From assembly GCA_030688115.1 (NCBI GenBank), contig JAUYIX010000099.1:1-6773 (forward strand): 6,773 nt of DNA. Reading direction: 5' to 3'. This document shows, piece after piece, positions 4,874 through 6,773 of the stretch. The translations under genes were made by a program, and so were the position numbers. Numbering within the stretch: position 1 is the stretch's first letter; each line of letters begins with the position of its first letter. The notes beneath the pieces are model-generated. The model was not told the origin of the DNA, did no database searches, and worked only from the letters and a program-made list of their open reading frames with translations. Origin of the DNA: a bacterium. Lineage in GTDB: Bacteria > Patescibacteriota > JAUYIX01.

Positions 4874-6773
4874 CCTTTTGGCAGACTCTTTTATTTATCG
4901 CGACACTCATTGCAGGGGGAGGACTGGTCATCACGATCGTGTGGTGGTTGGTCGATATGACGGGAGAACAACGACGCTTTAAGCGCTCATTGGGGCTGCG
5001 TCTCTATCGCATGACCGTACCAAAGGCTACGCTCAAAGAGGAGCAAGGTACGCAAGATGTTCAGCAGGTGGAGCGTGAGACGATCTCGGTGGTCGAGCAG
5101 TTTTTGTCGAGCGTGGCGGCGATTGCGCATGAGCGTAGCGGGACGCTCAAAGGGGTTGATCACATAGTTTTTGAGATGGTGGTTCAACATGGCGAGATAT
5201 CATTTTTTATCGCGGTACCTCAAGGCATCGCTGATCTGGTGGAGAAACAATTACACTCGGTGTATCCTCAGGCGGTCATAGAGCCGAGCGAGGAGTATAA
5301 TATATTTATCCCGCGGATCGGACATGCAGTTGCAGCTCGTTTTGCGCTCAAAAAATCGTTTGAGTGGCCCTTGCGGACTTATCAGCAAATCGAGAGTGAC
5401 CCGCTCAACGTCCTGACAAACTCCTTGTCCAAACTTGGGCGCGACGAGGGAGCGGTTATCCAAATTTTGTTGCGGCCGGCCAAAGAAGGTTGGCAAAAAC
5501 GCGTACAGTCACTGGCTAAAAAGATTAGCGAAGGCAAAGAATCAATTGCCAGCTCTCGGATCAAGGACTCGCTCTCAACGGTTTTTGAATCAGCGGAGGA
5601 GAAAACAAAACGGGAGCAACGCGGACCCACGCCACTTGTTGAGGAGGCCTTAAAGGCGGTAACCGCAAAAAGCACCAAGGTCGGGTTTGATGTTAATATT
5701 CGTGTCGTGGCGAGTTCGCCGCGCCGCGAGTCAGCACAGGTGAACGTGCGTAACCTGACTGCCGCTTTTGAGCAGTTCTCTTTTCCAAATCTCAATGCGC
5801 TCGAGCCGGTTCAGCCCAAAGATAAGCGCTCACAGGGCACTTTGATAACGGCAATGTCATTTAGGACATTTAATGCTAATCAGGGCATGCTGATGTCGAG
5901 TGAGGAGGTCGGTAGTTTTGCCCACTTGCCTGACTCACGTTTTGTTAAAACCCCCGAGATCGTTTGGGTCGGCGCCCGCACCGCCCCGGCTCCGGCACGT
6001 TTGCCCAAGGAGGGATTGCACATCGGCGAAAATATTTTTAGAGGGGTCAAGCGACGGTTTTTATTACCGCGCGAGGATCGTCGTCGTCACATGTACGTGA
6101 TTGGTAAGACGGGCACCGGTAAAACAACCTTGCTCAAAAACATGATTAGAGCGGACATTGAGGCGGGCGAGGGCGTGGCTTTTTTGGATCCGCATGGCGA
6201 CGCTATCGCGGACATATTGCAGAGCATTCCAAAACACCGCATCGATGACGTTGTGATCTTTAGACCGGGCGATGTGGAGCGGCCGGTTGGGCTCAATATG
6301 TTGGAGTACGACTCAGAGGATCTCAAAGACTACGTAGTCGGTGAGATGATCGCGATTTTTTATAAACTTTTTCCGCCTGAGATTGTGGGTCCATTGTTTG
6401 AGCACAACATGCGCAACGTTATGTTGACTCTCATGGCCGATACCGATAACCCCGGGACCTTGGCCGAGATCCCGCGCATGTTTAGTGATGAGCGTTATCA
6501 GCGTTACAAGGCCGGCAAAGTTAAGGACCCGGTTGTGCGTAGCTTTTGGGAGAACGAGATGGCTAAAACATCAGACTTCCATAAGTCAGAAATGCTTGGT
6601 TACTTGATTAGCAAAGTCGGGCGCTTTGTCGAAAACCGCATGATGCGCAACATCATCGGACAGGCTAAGAGCGGGTTCAACTTTAGAGACATTATGGATA
6701 ATAAAAAGATATTCTTGGCTAATCTCTCAAAAGGCGAGATGGGAGACATCAACTCAAATCTGTTGGGTATGAT
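4870..6773 (+). CDS. Membrane-anchored HerA/TraG-like P-loop ATPase, C-terminus cut
   Basis: Probable DNA-translocating ATPase related to type IV coupling proteins (TraG/TraD/VirD4) and HerA/DUF87 pumps. At least 634 codons are open to the right edge. Residues about 3-28 form one membrane segment (from TFWQTLL to VWWLVDM), followed by a basic stretch, so the body should be cytoplasmic. A conserved-looking alpha/beta region includes FEMVVQHGEISFFIAVP (101-117), and a linker has SSEEVGSFAHLPD (343-355) and RLPKEGLHIG (377-386). The motor domain begins with Walker A GKTGTGKT (412-419), then GVAFLDPHGD (435-444), IDDVVIFRPGD, and a stretch near the edge with IIGQAKSGFNFRDIMDNKK and LANLSKGEMGDINSNLLG. 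The Walker B region expected next is outside the window. Start GTG with a strong Shine-Dalgarno overlaps the preceding stop. This architecture resembles proteins common in Patescibacteria genomes. No relaxase, VirB4 or pilin gene is visible, so conjugation, DNA uptake and other DNA pumping are all open. Confidence 0.88.
   Translation, partial: MTFWQTLLFIATLIAGGGLVITIVWWLVDMTGEQRRFKRSLGLRLYRMTVPKATLKEEQGTQDVQQVERETISVVEQFLSSVAAIAHERSGTLKGVDHIVFEMVVQHGEISFFIAVPQGIADLVEKQLHSVYPQAVIEPSEEYNIFIPRIGHAVAARFALKKSFEWPLRTYQQIESDPLNVLTNSLSKLGRDEGAVIQILLRPAKEGWQKRVQSLAKKISEGKESIASSRIKDSLSTVFESAEEKTKREQRGPTPLVEEALKAVTAKSTKVGFDVNIRVVASSPRRESAQVNVRNLTAAFEQFSFPNLNALEPVQPKDKRSQGTLITAMSFRTFNANQGMLMSSEEVGSFAHLPDSRFVKTPEIVWVGARTAPAPARLPKEGLHIGENIFRGVKRRFLLPREDRRRHMYVIGKTGTGKTTLLKNMIRADIEAGEGVAFLDPHGDAIADILQSIPKHRIDDVVIFRPGDVERPVGLNMLEYDSEDLKDYVVGEMIAIFYKLFPPEIVGPLFEHNMRNVMLTLMADTDNPGTLAEIPRMFSDERYQRYKAGKVKDPVVRSFWENEMAKTSDFHKSEMLGYLISKVGRFVENRMMRNIIGQAKSGFNFRDIMDNKKIFLANLSKGEMGDINSNLLGM

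Noticed and set aside
5382..5795. Minus-strand open frame of 137 codons
   Set aside because: Antisense to the continuous ATPase reading frame, which has a good start site and clear motifs; no independent support.
1..6773. CRISPR array, tRNA, insertion sequence or alternative genetic code
   Set aside because: No regularly spaced repeats, tRNA-like arms or transposase motifs were seen. TGA acts as a stop at 4871-4873 and no recognised gene needs it as a sense codon.

Overview
The window (about 50% GC, standard stop codons TAA, TAG and TGA) is a densely packed bacterial chromosomal segment with no intergenic gap longer than about 105 bases. I suspect a member of the Patescibacteria (CPR) or a similarly streamlined lineage. 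The main reason is the large single-membrane-segment HerA/TraG-like ATPase at the right end, whose N-terminal region and motif spacing match what I recall of CPR proteins. The very short intergenic spaces and the HIGN variant of the cysteinyl-tRNA synthetase signature fit this too. It is an inference; no rRNA or other marker is present to settle it.

Layout. Positions 1-4324 hold four genes on the minus strand, read from right to left: a CorA-like divalent cation channel, cysteinyl-tRNA synthetase (cysS, GTG start), replicative helicase DnaB, and thioredoxin (trxA, nearly complete but its stop lies beyond the left edge). Spacings are 27, 103 and 33 bases, and I see no intrinsic terminator between them, so read-through is possible. 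However, dnaB and trxA each have a credible promoter with 17-base spacing, and cysS has a good -10 box. For trxA and cysS the -10 box lies so close to the start codon that the transcripts should be leaderless. None of these three genes has a Shine-Dalgarno sequence.

From 4364 to the right edge two genes run on the plus strand, divergent from corA across only 39 bases. The first encodes a 169-residue Ala/Glu-rich helical protein of unknown function. Its stop overlaps the GTG start of the second (GTGA), which has a strong Shine-Dalgarno site. The second is an open reading frame of at least 634 codons encoding a membrane-anchored P-loop ATPase related to conjugative coupling proteins and HerA-type DNA pumps. 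It is cut by the right edge before its Walker B region. The overlap suggests that the two products are made together and may work together.

The left four genes are housekeeping (redox, replication, translation, ion transport). The right pair is the less understood part. The most notable points are the coupled helical-protein/ATPase pair, a CorA homologue lacking the GMN selectivity signature, and the leaderless-type promoters. I found no rRNA, tRNA, CRISPR array, insertion sequence or obvious repeat.
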